Positions 48,789 to 58,691 of a stretch of DNA of 64,000 nucleotides are shown one piece after another (within the stretch, counting starts at the first letter, position 1; each line of letters starts with the position of its first letter). A program made the position numbers and the translations under genes. The DNA is from Halomonas sp. (lineage in GTDB: Bacteria > Pseudomonadota > Gammaproteobacteria > Pseudomonadales > Halomonadaceae), in NCBI RefSeq assembly GCF_007692655.1, contig NZ_REBQ01000104.1, positions 1 through 64,000 of the forward strand. Reading direction: 5' to 3'. Below the pieces are notes generated by a model. The model was given only the letters and a program-made list of their open reading frames with translations. It searched no databases and was not told the DNA's origin.

Positions 48789-50834
48789 GTGAAGACAGAT
48801 CAACTTACGTCTTCTCCAGAAGATATCAAGCTCAATGGTCTATTGAGCAATTTTGATGACGCCGTGCGCCTGCTTACGCAGGCGCCTGCCTTCTCAAAAG
48901 CCGCCAAACTACCGCGAGTGATGGACACTGCGCGGCGTGTGTTACTCCAGGATGGCGGTTGTGAAGCACTTGAAGCGCGCGCGAAGGCATTCGAGGACGC
49001 TGGTCTATTTTTGGGCTCCGATTGGGAAACGCCACAATACTTGGTGCCCACCCTAACGACCTTCGCGCTTAAAAGCGCGGATGCCAATGTAGTCGTCATT
49101 GAGGCCTTAAGCGAACTCAGACTCCTTGCTGTCGCTAAAGGCGAATTTGCGCATCCACTGGTGTCTGCAGAGTATGCACACCACTATCTCACCCAGGTAA
49201 TGGCGATCAACCTATCGCTACTATTCTTACCGCCCAGCGAGGCGGAGCGTGAAACCCAAGGACGGCTAGCCGTCATCCCCCGCCAGCTTTTTCAGCATTT
49301 AGCTGAACGTATCGGCTACGAGCACATTGTCGATCAACTGATTGATGAGATTTGGCGCATTTTAAAACAGCGCCCCATCCAGGTTGATGCCATCAAGCAG
49401 ATGATCACCCAAATAGCCCTTTGCCAAGCCAATCCGGCAATTGATCTAGGCGCTAGCGGCCAGGGCGCCGACCGGCTGGTAAGTTCGCTTTACGGCCCTA
49501 CCCAGGCTTGCCGCGAAGACCCTGGGGTGGACGTTTACCGTGACCGGCTGGAACGTATGGATCAAACCGCACTCCAGGCAGAATCGACGGGATTTGCCAG
49601 AGCAATGCACGATACCGGGCTAGCATCGCCCTATCACGCCGTGCTATTACGTCATCTGCTTGAAGAAGGTGATCACTTACTTTCAGAAGCGTTAGGGTTA
49701 TCGTCTACCGGCCGCGATTGCCTGCTCTGCTACCGGGAGTTGGTTCAGGCTCTTATCCGTAGCGGTGTTTACCCCGCAACTGCGCAAGCGGTCTATGGTC
49801 TTGCCTTAATGCTTGAGCGTGGCATTCTTTACCAGCCACCTGTAGCGCCAGCCATGTGGCGCCAGCTAAATTTACCTCTTTCGGAGTGGGCGCAGGAACG
49901 GCTTAACATGGCCTACGGCGACAGCGTATCTCCCCGCGCGCGCCTGATTGAAGGCGTGCTGTGCATGTTAGGGCTCCCCTTAGGCGTTGGTCAGGGCAAT
50001 AACCCTACCTGTCAATCCGCCCGAGCGCTCTCCATGTGGGCGTACAACGATCCCGACTATCTGCTTCAGATGGTTGCTTGGGCTGCACGTGACGACGAAA
50101 TAGTTATGCATTTTGAAGGCCAGGCTATTTCATCAATGGAGAGTCTGTCCGGTGTCGCCACTGAGTTGCCCATGGATCTCGACCCAGTATCGCTGATTGT
50201 TGTGCCGCATCTGGATCGTATCTACGCAGAAATGGGCCGGCGCTGCATTGGACGCGAAGGTGACCCGCACCGCTGGGTGAACCCTGAGTTTCATGGATGG
50301 TGGTCAGGGCGTGGTTTCCGTATCAATGTCGATGTTGCCACTGGGCAGCTAAGCGATGTGGACGATTTCGTGCGCCATTTTTACGCCTACTATCACCCCT
50401 ATTACAATGGCAATCAGCCGCTGATCCATCCGCAGCCGGCGGGCATTGCGGTGACCGACAGCGCAGCACGATTTATTGGCTGGCACGCGATTACTATATT
50501 GCGCACCTCGCTGGATCCCTCTGAGGTTATGCGGGTGTACTTCTATAACCCAAATAATGACAGTGGCCAGGACTGGGGTGATGACGTTATTGTCAGCACG
50601 TCAGGCAACGGTGAGCGATTTGGTGAAGCGTCACTTCCTTTTGAGCGCTTCGCGTCGCGACTTTATATTTACCATTATGACCCTCTTGAGCGGGTTGATA
50701 CTGCCTCCGTGACCAGCGATGAATTGGACACGGTGAAGCGTTATTTGCACCACAGCTGGGGAGCTTCCCGTCTGCCGCCTACTGAGCTTCAAGCTGACCA
50801 AGGCACCACACCACCACCACCTGAGCAACCTTAG
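48789..50834 (+). CDS. Uncharacterised 681-residue protein, possible papain-like domain
   Basis: I do not recognise the family. The first 380 residues look helical and repeat-poor. The C-terminal part has a possible papain-type catalytic set: Gln402 six residues before Cys408 (GQGNNPTCQSARALSMW, the Q19-C25 spacing of papain), His566 (GWHAITIL) and Asn587 (YFYNPNN), with W-G nearby. No signal peptide or membrane helix is evident, so it should be cytosolic. It is paired with the ATP-grasp gene upstream, which recalls ligase/amidase pairs such as glutathionylspermidine synthetase/amidase. That comparison is inference. It ends in a proline-rich tail. Confidence 0.7.
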   Translation: MKTDQLTSSPEDIKLNGLLSNFDDAVRLLTQAPAFSKAAKLPRVMDTARRVLLQDGGCEALEARAKAFEDAGLFLGSDWETPQYLVPTLTTFALKSADANVVVIEALSELRLLAVAKGEFAHPLVSAEYAHHYLTQVMAINLSLLFLPPSEAERETQGRLAVIPRQLFQHLAERIGYEHIVDQLIDEIWRILKQRPIQVDAIKQMITQIALCQANPAIDLGASGQGADRLVSSLYGPTQACREDPGVDVYRDRLERMDQTALQAESTGFARAMHDTGLASPYHAVLLRHLLEEGDHLLSEALGLSSTGRDCLLCYRELVQALIRSGVYPATAQAVYGLALMLERGILYQPPVAPAMWRQLNLPLSEWAQERLNMAYGDSVSPRARLIEGVLCMLGLPLGVGQGNNPTCQSARALSMWAYNDPDYLLQMVAWAARDDEIVMHFEGQAISSMESLSGVATELPMDLDPVSLIVVPHLDRIYAEMGRRCIGREGDPHRWVNPEFHGWWSGRGFRINVDVATGQLSDVDDFVRHFYAYYHPYYNGNQPLIHPQPAGIAVTDSAARFIGWHAITILRTSLDPSEVMRVYFYNPNNDSGQDWGDDVIVSTSGNGERFGEASLPFERFASRLYIYHYDPLERVDTASVTSDELDTVKRYLHHSWGASRLPPTELQADQGTTPPPPEQP

Positions 50835-50852
50835 CGAATAACACGTTCACTC

Positions 50853-51614
50853 ATGATACGACTTGATCAATTGCTGGTCAGCCAAGGGCTGACCAGCTCT
50901 CGTACCCGTGCGCAGCGGCTTATTCGTCATGGCAAAGTACGCTTGGCCGATAGCGGAAAGACGCTCACCAAAGCATCTGAAAAATGGCCCGAAGGTACAC
51001 TTTTTTCCGTTGAGGAGGATCCTGAAGAGCGCTATGTCTCGCGCGCGGGGTTGAAGCTGGAGGCAGTGCTTAAGACACTGACGCTGCGCCTTGACGGTTG
51101 CACCGTTCTCGATATCGGCCAATCCACCGGCGGCTTCACCGACTGCGCGCTGCGCTTTGGCGCACGCCATGTCATCGGCGTCGAAGTCGGCCATGGTCAG
51201 CTTGCAAGTGAGCTGCGCGGCGATCCACGGGTTACCTGCCTAGAGGGCTTAAATGCCCGCAGTATGAGCAGCGCTGAATCGCTTAAAAACGTGCTGGCTG
51301 CGCAGCCCATTGATGTGGCAGTAATGGACGTTTCGTTTATATCCCAAACGCTGATTCTTCCCGAAATCGCCACCCTGCTCCCCCAGGGAGGGCAATTGAT
51401 TTCACTGGTCAAGCCCCAATTCGAGCTTAGCCCAGGCGCACTTGATAAACGCGGCGTCGTTCGCGATGCCAAGCGCTTTGCAGAAGTAGAGGCGAGTATT
51501 CGCCGCGCTTGCCATGAGAGCGGGCTGTCCATTCAGCATTGGCAGGAGAGCCCCATCACCGGCGGTGACGGAAATCGCGAATTTCTGCTCCATGCGGTTG
51601 CTTCCTGCGCTTAA
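50853..51614 (+). CDS. tlyA: TlyA-family rRNA methyltransferase / hemolysin-like protein
   Basis: This 253-residue protein has an S4 RNA-binding domain (MIRLDQLLVSQGLTSSRTRAQRLI to about residue 60) and an FtsJ-like SAM methyltransferase domain (VLDIGQSTGGFTDCALRFGA near 87-106, then VMDVSFISQTLILP). In mycobacteria TlyA 2-prime-O-methylates rRNA. The haemolysin label is historical. The usual GAST motif reads GQST. Its stop overlaps that of the MscK-type gene by four bases. Confidence 0.9.
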   Translation: MIRLDQLLVSQGLTSSRTRAQRLIRHGKVRLADSGKTLTKASEKWPEGTLFSVEEDPEERYVSRAGLKLEAVLKTLTLRLDGCTVLDIGQSTGGFTDCALRFGARHVIGVEVGHGQLASELRGDPRVTCLEGLNARSMSSAESLKNVLAAQPIDVAVMDVSFISQTLILPEIATLLPQGGQLISLVKPQFELSPGALDKRGVVRDAKRFAEVEASIRRACHESGLSIQHWQESPITGGDGNREFLLHAVASCA

Positions 51615-54600
51615 GCCGGTGCGGGCGGTGATGCGGGAGGAGGCAAGCGTTTAGCAGACTGCACTTTCACCGAGTCACCGTCGTCGGGATGTAGCCATAC
51701 GTCCATCTGCTCAAACGCTACCCGCACACCCGCTTTGCGGAACAGCTCATCGACGCGACAGTTAACTTCGTCTGCTGCATAAAGGCGATCTAAAAGATCA
51801 TTGACGAAAATGCGCAGCTCAAAGTTGAGACTGTGCTGCCCATAGCTTAGACAAAACACCTGAGGCTCTGGATCGGCGAGTACTCGGGAGTTTTCGTCCG
51901 CAGCCTGTCGCAGCAACTGGTGTACCTTCGGCAAATCCGACCCATGCGCCACGCCGTAGGTAAGCACCACACGGGTAACGTTATCCGACAGTGACCAATT
52001 GATAAGCTGGTCGGTAACAAATGTCTTATTGGGAATAATGATTTCTTTGCGATCAAAATCGGTAACGGTGGTCGCGCGGATACGAATACGACTGACGGTG
52101 CCATGCAAATTGCCGATCGTAATGGTATCGCCGATACGAATCGGGCGTTCAAACAGAATGATTAACCCGGATATGAAGTTGGCGAAAATTTCCTGTAGAC
52201 CAAACCCCAACCCCACACTCAGGGCGGCCACTAGCCACTGCAGCTTGTCCCACGACACACCGAGCGTTGCCAACCCCATAACGACACCAGTGCCGACAAT
52301 AATGTAGGAGAGCAGTGAGCTGATGGCATAGGCGCTGCCCTGCTTTAATGTCAATCTGGACAGCACCATCACTTCTAATAGGCCTGGCAAATTGCGCGCC
52401 ATAATAAAGGTAATGGCGACAACCAGCAGTGCAGCAAAGACGTCAGAAATCGACAGAACGTCATTCACTAAGTCGCCTTCTTGCGCATCCCAGAGCGATA
52501 CGTTGTCTAGATAGCCGAGCACCGAGAGTAAATCTGACCACACCAAATACAGTAGCGTGCTGAAACCAATCAGGACAATCAGCTTGGACAGTCGCATTGA
52601 TTGGCTATTGATCTTCTCCATATCCAGAGGGGGTTCCTCTACAACCTCAAGTCCCCCTTCAGCACCTTCTTGCACTTGGGCGCGACGTCGAGCCAATGCA
52701 CGGCGATAGGCAAGTCTTCGCGCAGCTACCGCCAAACTTCTGACCAAGGTAGCTTCCACCACCACCCACAGCCCCAGTATGTAAAGAGTGATGGCAAACC
52801 TGCCCACTAATCGCAGCGCAGTATATTCATACCCCCAGGCCACAAGGCCCAGCAGCATAAGCGGCACTGATGCCATGGCCAAGCCAAGCATTAAGCGAAA
52901 TAGGCGCACGCCGAATATAGGGATATGCGCCAATATCAATTGCGCCAGCCACCAGCTCATCGCTATCAATCCAAACGAAAACAAGCCCATCGCGACAGGA
53001 CGCATCGCCAGCGGGATTTCCATCTGTCCTGACATCGCAGCGATGCCAATCACAGGTATTAGAGAGAAGCCCAAACCGCCCAGCAACTGCCGCAAGCGAG
53101 CCGTATATCTGGGCGACCAGGTAAAATGACGCTCGGCGACGCCATCAGGCACCAGCAAACGTCGCCCCCACGCCACCACCGCCCAACTGAGAGCTAATTG
53201 AAGCAGTGCAGGAGCAACGCTGCCCGCCAAGGCCCCTCCCGTGGTTAACAGCCCAACACCAACCCCCGCCAATGCTAACGGCCCAGAGAGTGCCAGTAGC
53301 GCATTTAGCAGCACTGCCTTGGGAGTATGAAGCTGCGTATCGCTTTTTAGTCGACCAATCTGGGAATGCAAATCGGCCAACCATGCCTTGATCTTGCGCC
53401 TCAAGGCAATTAACAACAGGCTGAACAAAATAAAGGGCGCACCTTTTAGCATCTCCCATGAAACGCCTTGCCAGCGAGTTGGCAAAATCGCTCGCCACTC
53501 ACCTTCGCGCCACTCAGATACCAGGTTATTAGGCAATTGACGAACCCAGTTAAAATCTAGGGGGCGGCTGTTAGCGACCCAGAACAGCTGCTCATCAATG
53601 GTTTCGCGTAGCTCACTGGTGGTTAATAAAAGCTGTTGCTGATTTAGCTGTAGCTCAATAGCAGCGCTTAAGAGACTCCCGTAAGATTGCTCCAGTTGTT
53701 CGACCAGTTCACGCCGGGATTGGTACAGCCGCGAGAGCGAATCCACCAGCCCGGGGGTTGCTTCAATGCCTGCCTCTCTCAAACGCGTGGCGGCAAACTG
53801 CTCGCTTTGGCGAAGCTGATCTCGCTGGCGTACCAAGTCAAATTGTTTCAGACGTAAATCGGCGATTTCGTCCTGTAAATCTCGTCGTGGCGCCACGGGA
53901 GGCAGAGACTGCCGCTGTTCACGCAGAATACGTGACAGTAGCTGGCTACCACGAATGGCATCGATTTGCTCATTAAGGCTCCGTTGCAGTTGGCGCACAT
54001 GCTCCAACTGGCGCTGAGCCTCGATATTTTCACGCACTATGCTGTTAGCGCGATCGGTGGCGCGCAAAAGCTCTAGGCTTAACGTCTGGTTCGTTTGTTG
54101 GGCTTGCAGCACCACTGGGTGCCCGGCGGCAATCAAGGGGTCATCCCTGGCGGCATCGGCAATCGCTTGCTCGGAGGCTAAACGTCGCTGGCGATCAATG
54201 ACCCCTTGCAACATGTTTAGCTGTTGCTCTTGATAATCAATCTGCAACATCAACACATCGCGACGCTGCTGGGCTAATTCCCGCAGGCGGCTGTTAGCAC
54301 TCAGCTCACGTTGAAAAAAGCTGACTTCACGCTCAGCCAGCGCCCGCTCAAGACGCCACTGAATGAGCCGAGGATCATTAAGGGCAGATAGTTGACGATC
54401 CGCCAGCAAAGCCTCGCGCTCATCGTGTTGTCGGCGTAAACTCTCTGCACGCTGAAGGGTTTCAGCAATAGATTGTTGAGCACGTTCTGGGAGCGTTTGA
54501 GCGGTAAGCAACTGTGAATTCACTTCTGCCAATTGGCTTTGCAACCGCTGAAGCTCCACCACGGCTTCGTTTTGCATTGTTTCCAGTTCATCAAGCGGCC

Positions 54601-54961
54601 GATCGCTTAAATTAGCCACCGAAAGCTGTTGCGCGGCCTCTTCCGCCTCGTTAAGTTCTCGCTGTAAGCGCGACAGAAGCTCTGGTGCTTCCTCAACGCG
54701 GGATTCTAATGCTGCTAATCGTTCGTTAACAGAGGATAATCTTTCATAAGCATTAAGCGCTGCTTCTAATGCATCTTTGTCGCTAGCCTGCTGAGTCGTT
54801 AGTTCGCTTTCGATCGCTTCTAACTGTGCAAGCCTTGAAGTAAGCTCTGCTTGCTCAGGTACTCTGTCAAGCGTACCAGCGTGTACAAGGCTGATAGCAC
54901 TGCTGATAACAAGCAGTATAACCAGACTAATGACTACCCATTTAAAGGCGTATTTCACCAC
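51611..54961 (-). CDS. MscK/KefA-type large mechanosensitive channel
   Basis: This is a very large protein of about 1,116 residues. A signal/anchor helix at the start (WVVISLVILLVISSAISLVHA) precedes a periplasmic coiled-coil domain of about 450 residues. Roughly eleven membrane helices follow, then the MscS core (LGFGLQEIFANFISGLIILFERPIRIGD). The C-terminal cytosolic vestibule begins RIRIRATTVTDFDRKEIIIPN. Such channels release solutes on hypo-osmotic shock, fitting a halophile. The start is uncertain: GTG at 54961 follows GAGG at 10 bases and puts the signal at the N terminus. The ATG at 55105 would overlap the divergent gene. Confidence 0.88.
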   Translation of the reverse strand: MVKYAFKWVVISLVILLVISSAISLVHAGTLDRVPEQAELTSRLAQLEAIESELTTQQASDKDALEAALNAYERLSSVNERLAALESRVEEAPELLSRLQRELNEAEEAAQQLSVANLSDRPLDELETMQNEAVVELQRLQSQLAEVNSQLLTAQTLPERAQQSIAETLQRAESLRRQHDEREALLADRQLSALNDPRLIQWRLERALAEREVSFFQRELSANSRLRELAQQRRDVLMLQIDYQEQQLNMLQGVIDRQRRLASEQAIADAARDDPLIAAGHPVVLQAQQTNQTLSLELLRATDRANSIVRENIEAQRQLEHVRQLQRSLNEQIDAIRGSQLLSRILREQRQSLPPVAPRRDLQDEIADLRLKQFDLVRQRDQLRQSEQFAATRLREAGIEATPGLVDSLSRLYQSRRELVEQLEQSYGSLLSAAIELQLNQQQLLLTTSELRETIDEQLFWVANSRPLDFNWVRQLPNNLVSEWREGEWRAILPTRWQGVSWEMLKGAPFILFSLLLIALRRKIKAWLADLHSQIGRLKSDTQLHTPKAVLLNALLALSGPLALAGVGVGLLTTGGALAGSVAPALLQLALSWAVVAWGRRLLVPDGVAERHFTWSPRYTARLRQLLGGLGFSLIPVIGIAAMSGQMEIPLAMRPVAMGLFSFGLIAMSWWLAQLILAHIPIFGVRLFRLMLGLAMASVPLMLLGLVAWGYEYTALRLVGRFAITLYILGLWVVVEATLVRSLAVAARRLAYRRALARRRAQVQEGAEGGLEVVEEPPLDMEKINSQSMRLSKLIVLIGFSTLLYLVWSDLLSVLGYLDNVSLWDAQEGDLVNDVLSISDVFAALLVVAITFIMARNLPGLLEVMVLSRLTLKQGSAYAISSLLSYIIVGTGVVMGLATLGVSWDKLQWLVAALSVGLGFGLQEIFANFISGLIILFERPIRIGDTITIGNLHGTVSRIRIRATTVTDFDRKEIIIPNKTFVTDQLINWSLSDNVTRVVLTYGVAHGSDLPKVHQLLRQAADENSRVLADPEPQVFCLSYGQHSLNFELRIFVNDLLDRLYAADEVNCRVDELFRKAGVRVAFEQMDVWLHPDDGDSVKVQSAKRLPPPASPPAPA

Positions 54962-55125
54962 GTTACGTATGCCTCGTTGACATCGACAGCTCCGCAAATA
55001 CGGATTATTTGAGCCATTGTCAGGCGTTCTGATCGCTAGCGCAATCAGAGGTGTTGACTTCCGCATGCGGCGTGATAGAAACAGTGTTGGCATTTGCCAC
55101 TTCATTTATTTTGCGAGTCACCTTG

Positions 55126-56157
55126 ATGGTTACCCGAAAACTGCCGTTCACGAGATTTCTCGTTCTATTGGGTCTCACCTCACTCAGTGCGGATGCCCTT
55201 GCTGAATCACAAGCAGAGATTGAGGCGCGGATCCGCGCACTCAATACTGAACTTCATCAGTTGCGCCAGCAGTTGCAGCAAATAGACAGCTCTGAAGATG
55301 CCGAGCTGGGTCTTCCGTTTGAGCCATTGCCCGTAGAGGCGGCGCGGGAAGACTTGAGCGAGCGGCGCCTGCTGGAACAAGAGTCCAGCCGAAACCCTTT
55401 TGCAATCACCACTCACCGCACCAATTATTTACTTCCGGTGAGCTATAACACCAACCAGAATCGCGCTAACTTCCGCAATATTTCAGAAGATGCCTCGGTT
55501 GAAAGTACTGAAGTTAAATTTCAGTTCAGTGCCAAGGTAAATCTCGCTGAGGGAGTATTTGGCGACTACGGTGACGTCTATTTTGGCTACACCCAGCGTA
55601 GTTGGTGGCAGGCTTATAATACCGATGCTTCATCACCTTTCCGGGAAACAAATTACGAACCTGAAGTATTTATTGACTTTGACAATGCCTGGAGCGCGCT
55701 TGGATGGGTCAATACCCGTAATCGAGTATCGTTCAATCATCAGTCAAATGGCCGCTCTTCTCCGCTTTCACGTAGCTGGAACCGCGTCTACCTTGAAAGC
55801 ACCTTTCAGCGCGGCGACTGGGCATTCACCCTTGCCCCCCACTGGCGGATACCTGAATCAGAGTCAGAAGACGATAACCCAGATATTGAGCGCTTCATGG
55901 GTTACGGCGACATTCGTCTAGCAAAACGCCTTAACAACAATCATGAAGTAAGCGGTCAGTTACGCGGCAATCCCAGCGCTGGCAACATCGGCACACAAGT
56001 TGATTACAGTTGGCCTGCCTTCAACAGTCTGCGTGCCCATGTGCAGTACTACTATGGCTACGGCGAAAGCATGATCGATTACGATCATCGGGTACACCGT
56101 TTAAGCATCGGCTTTAGTTTAAATCCCTTATTTAGTGCGACAGGACTGAACCGATAG
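55126..56157 (+). CDS. pldA: Outer membrane phospholipase A
   Basis: This 343-residue protein has a signal peptide (MVTRKLPFTRFLVLLGLTSLSADALA), a short coiled coil (IEARIRALNTELHQLRQQLQQI) and an OMPLA beta-barrel. The catalytic signature FNHQSNGRSSPLSRSWNR near 205-222 provides the His, Ser and Asn residues. It hydrolyses phospholipids in the outer leaflet and maintains outer membrane asymmetry. The coiled-coil extension is longer than in E. coli PldA. An upstream ATG at 55051 is less likely because it buries the signal peptide. Confidence 0.9.
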   Translation: MVTRKLPFTRFLVLLGLTSLSADALAESQAEIEARIRALNTELHQLRQQLQQIDSSEDAELGLPFEPLPVEAAREDLSERRLLEQESSRNPFAITTHRTNYLLPVSYNTNQNRANFRNISEDASVESTEVKFQFSAKVNLAEGVFGDYGDVYFGYTQRSWWQAYNTDASSPFRETNYEPEVFIDFDNAWSALGWVNTRNRVSFNHQSNGRSSPLSRSWNRVYLESTFQRGDWAFTLAPHWRIPESESEDDNPDIERFMGYGDIRLAKRLNNNHEVSGQLRGNPSAGNIGTQVDYSWPAFNSLRAHVQYYYGYGESMIDYDHRVHRLSIGFSLNPLFSATGLNR

Positions 56158-56234
56158 TTACATTTACTTGTCACTTGTTATGTGGCTGCTATGCTTATAG
56201 CTGCATTTTCATTCACTCGTCATAGGAAGACATC

Positions 56235-56564
56235 ATGGCTAAACGTCAGCCCCCTTACTCTCAGGCAGAGCAACTCAAAGATGATCTGCGCCATTTGAGC
56301 GAAACCGTTGAAGAACTGGTCAACGCTACGGCCAAGGACGCCAGTGGTGAAATGCACGACCTACGAACTCGTGCTGAGCGTCGTTTAAAAGATACTCGTG
56401 AACGTCTCGAAGCTCGCGGCGAGCGCCTTTATGATGAAACCCGCGACTCTTTGACGCACCAAGCTGACGCATGCGACCGCTACGTCCACGACAACCCCTG
56501 GACTAGTATTGGCATCGGGGCAGCAGCAGGACTCGTTGTTGGTATGCTGCTCGGTCGTCGCTAA
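56235..56564 (+). CDS. YqjD/ElaB-like DUF883 membrane protein
   Basis: This 109-residue protein has a helical charged N-terminal region and a single C-terminal membrane helix ending in the DUF883 signature VHDNPWTSIGIGAAAGLVVGMLLGRR. E. coli YqjD and ElaB bind ribosomes and sit in the inner membrane in stationary phase. It is first of three coupled genes, overlapping the next by one base (TAATG). Confidence 0.9.
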   Translation: MAKRQPPYSQAEQLKDDLRHLSETVEELVNATAKDASGEMHDLRTRAERRLKDTRERLEARGERLYDETRDSLTHQADACDRYVHDNPWTSIGIGAAAGLVVGMLLGRR

Positions 56565-56968
56565 TGGCCTTGGGTCCAACCCAACGCGTCTTCTCTGCCG
56601 CCAAACGCCTGCTGAATTCACTGATTGCAAATAGTGAAACCCGCCTGCGTTTGGCGGTGTTCGAGTTAGAAGAAGAGCGTAATCGACTACTGGTGTTACT
56701 TCTGTTAGCTGGCGCCAGCTTACTACTGCTATTGTTAGGTATTGCTACCCTGACGGCATTAGTGGTGGTCATCTTTTGGGATACCTACCGTTTAACCGCC
56801 ATTGCGATTAGCGCTGGCGTATTGATAGGTGCAAGCTTGCTGCTGGCAGTTATCGCTATTCGCCAGTCAAAGCGCCACTCTCTTTTGAAAGAAACACTCA
56901 AACAGCTTGCCGCTGATCGAGCACTGCTTGAGGAGCCAAGTGATGAAACCATCCGCAAACACCGTTAA
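56564..56968 (+). CDS. YqjE-like phage-holin family membrane protein
   Basis: This 134-residue protein has an N-terminal helix (RVFSAAKRLLNSLIANSETRLRLAVFELEEE) and two transmembrane helices at about 42-68 and 75-100. This is the YqjE/holin_3_6 pattern. Function is unknown, and it is co-encoded with YqjD-like genes across gammaproteobacteria. Confidence 0.88.
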   Translation: MALGPTQRVFSAAKRLLNSLIANSETRLRLAVFELEEERNRLLVLLLLAGASLLLLLLGIATLTALVVVIFWDTYRLTAIAISAGVLIGASLLLAVIAIRQSKRHSLLKETLKQLAADRALLEEPSDETIRKHR

Positions 56969-57254
56969 GGCCGATGGCAAACCACTGAATCGTGCCCAGC
57001 GTAAAGCACTGCTGCTGGCAGAGCTTGAGCAGCAGCGTGTGGATATTTTGGTCGATAGCGAGTACTTGCAGCAAGCCGCCTCACCGCTGGATAAAAACTG
57101 GCAAAGCTTTAAGTTGCCACTCTATCTGGTGGGTGGCGTTGTTGCCTTCAAACTAATGCGCCATCCCGGTGGCGTGATGGCTGCGGGTAGAAAAGCGCTG
57201 GCTGGCTATATGCTGTTTAAAAAGCTTAAATTATTAGCCAAGGTCGCTGATTAA
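56943..57254 (+). CDS. YqjK-like protein
   Basis: This 103-residue protein starts at the ATG at 56943, overlapping the YqjE-like gene by 26 bases with GAGGAGCC upstream. It has a basic helical N-terminal half (LNRAQRKALLLAELEQQRVDIL) and a weakly hydrophobic C-terminal half, like YqjK. It completes the yqjD-yqjE-yqjK-type unit. Confidence 0.8.
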   Translation: MKPSANTVKADGKPLNRAQRKALLLAELEQQRVDILVDSEYLQQAASPLDKNWQSFKLPLYLVGGVVAFKLMRHPGGVMAAGRKALAGYMLFKKLKLLAKVAD

Positions 57255-57288
57255 TAGTGATGCTATCGGTGTGAGCTGGCGGGACCGG

Positions 57289-58473
57289 CTAACAGGCTTG
57301 TCCGCAAGCTACCCCGCTGGCCCATGCCCACTGAAAATTGTAGCCTCCTAGCTCCCCCGTCACATCTAAGACTTCGCCGATAAAACGCAATTGCGGCATG
57401 CCATTTACCTCAAATGTCTTTGACGAAATGGCATCGGTATTAATGCCGCCCATAGTGACCTCTGCGGTCCGCCAACCTTCGGTGCCCGCGGGCTTCAACT
57501 GCCAAGCGTTAAGCCTTTCCCCCCACTCGTCCAATGCTGCGTTGCTATACTGGGCCAATGGACGCGCTAGATCCTGCTGGGGGTACCATTCCAATAGCGC
57601 CTGGGCCAAGCGCTTCGGAAAGCGTTCGCCGAGCCAGGTCGACAACTGACGCTTGGGTGTTACTTGGCGCGCTTCGCGAAGCGATTCCGTCACGTTTTCT
57701 TCAGGCAACAAATCCATAACGATACTTTCTCCGGGCTGCCACACGCTGGATATCTGCAACATTGCAGGCCCCGACAAGCCCCGATGGGTAAATAACATCG
57801 GCTCTGCAAAACGGCGATCACCACAGCTTACGGTGACCGGCACACTTAATCCGGAAAGCCCTGCGGCGCGCTCTTTCCAAGTATCACTAAGCGTAAACGG
57901 CACTAGACCGGGGCGCGTGGCTAGCACCTCCAAGCCGAATTGACGGGCAATGTCATAACCAAACCCTGTCGCACCCATTGTCGGAATGGAAAGGCCTCCA
58001 GTAGCGACTACCACGACACCCGCATCCACTTTTCCAACAGAGGTCGTCAGCAGCATGGATTCCCCGCACTGCTCTACTCGGGTTATTTGCGTATTAAGCC
58101 TCACCTCTACACCCGCCCACTCACACTCAGTGAGTAATACGCGCACGATCTCTTTCGCTGAGACAGCACAAAATAACTGACCAGGCGTTTTTTCGACATG
58201 CTCAACGCCATGCCTTTCAACCAGCTCAACAAAGTGCTCGGGGCGGTAGCGCTTGAGTGCTGAAATACAAAAGTGGGGATTTGACGAGTAAAAATGCTGT
58301 GGAGTGGTCCCAAGATTGGTAAAGTTGCAGCGGCCACCCCCAGACATAAGAATCTTTTTACCCGCTTTGTTTGCATGATCAAGCACTAAGACCCGTTTAC
58401 CGGTGTAGCCAGCTGAAGCTGCACACATCAAGCCTGCGGCGCCAGCACCGATGATCACCACGTCATAGGTCAT
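57289..58473 (-). CDS. BaiN/HI0933-type FAD flavoprotein
   Basis: This 394-residue flavoprotein has the N-terminal FAD fold YDVVIIGAGAAGLMCAASAG, the family-specific KKILMSGGGRCNFTN near 44-58 and TGGLSIPTMGATGFGYDIA near 160. The C-terminal GGYNFQWAWASGVACG is typical. The family is annotated as NAD(P)/FAD-dependent oxidoreductase and its physiological substrate is not established. The ATG at 58473 is chosen because the FAD motif follows directly. The longer frame to 58674 adds 67 unsupported residues. Confidence 0.9.
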   Translation of the reverse strand: MTYDVVIIGAGAAGLMCAASAGYTGKRVLVLDHANKAGKKILMSGGGRCNFTNLGTTPQHFYSSNPHFCISALKRYRPEHFVELVERHGVEHVEKTPGQLFCAVSAKEIVRVLLTECEWAGVEVRLNTQITRVEQCGESMLLTTSVGKVDAGVVVVATGGLSIPTMGATGFGYDIARQFGLEVLATRPGLVPFTLSDTWKERAAGLSGLSVPVTVSCGDRRFAEPMLFTHRGLSGPAMLQISSVWQPGESIVMDLLPEENVTESLREARQVTPKRQLSTWLGERFPKRLAQALLEWYPQQDLARPLAQYSNAALDEWGERLNAWQLKPAGTEGWRTAEVTMGGINTDAISSKTFEVNGMPQLRFIGEVLDVTGELGGYNFQWAWASGVACGQAC

Positions 58474-58545
58474 AATGGACGGCTCATGAAAGGCTGCTCC
58501 CAGTATAAAAGGCAGGCAGTTTAACAGGGACAGCGCCAAAAAATG

Positions 58546-58582
58546 TTGTATATTAAAAACTGAACGTATAATAAATGTACAA
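58546..58582. promoter_or_regulatory. Candidate operator/promoter upstream of the RND efflux genes
   Basis: TTGTATATT and AATGTACAA form an imperfect palindrome (8 of 9 positions) with a 19-base centre that contains TATAAT at 58567-58572. This could be a -10 element with a repressor site between two divergent genes. No regulator gene is adjacent, so the assignment is weak. Confidence 0.35.
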
Positions 58583-58691
58583 TATCGGATGCTAACTTCA
58601 CATCCTAATGACCGAAACGAGTACGCTTTACTTCCAAGACGGCCTGAGAGTGACCAAAACGCTTGCTCTGCCATCTAACGCTGAGATAACT

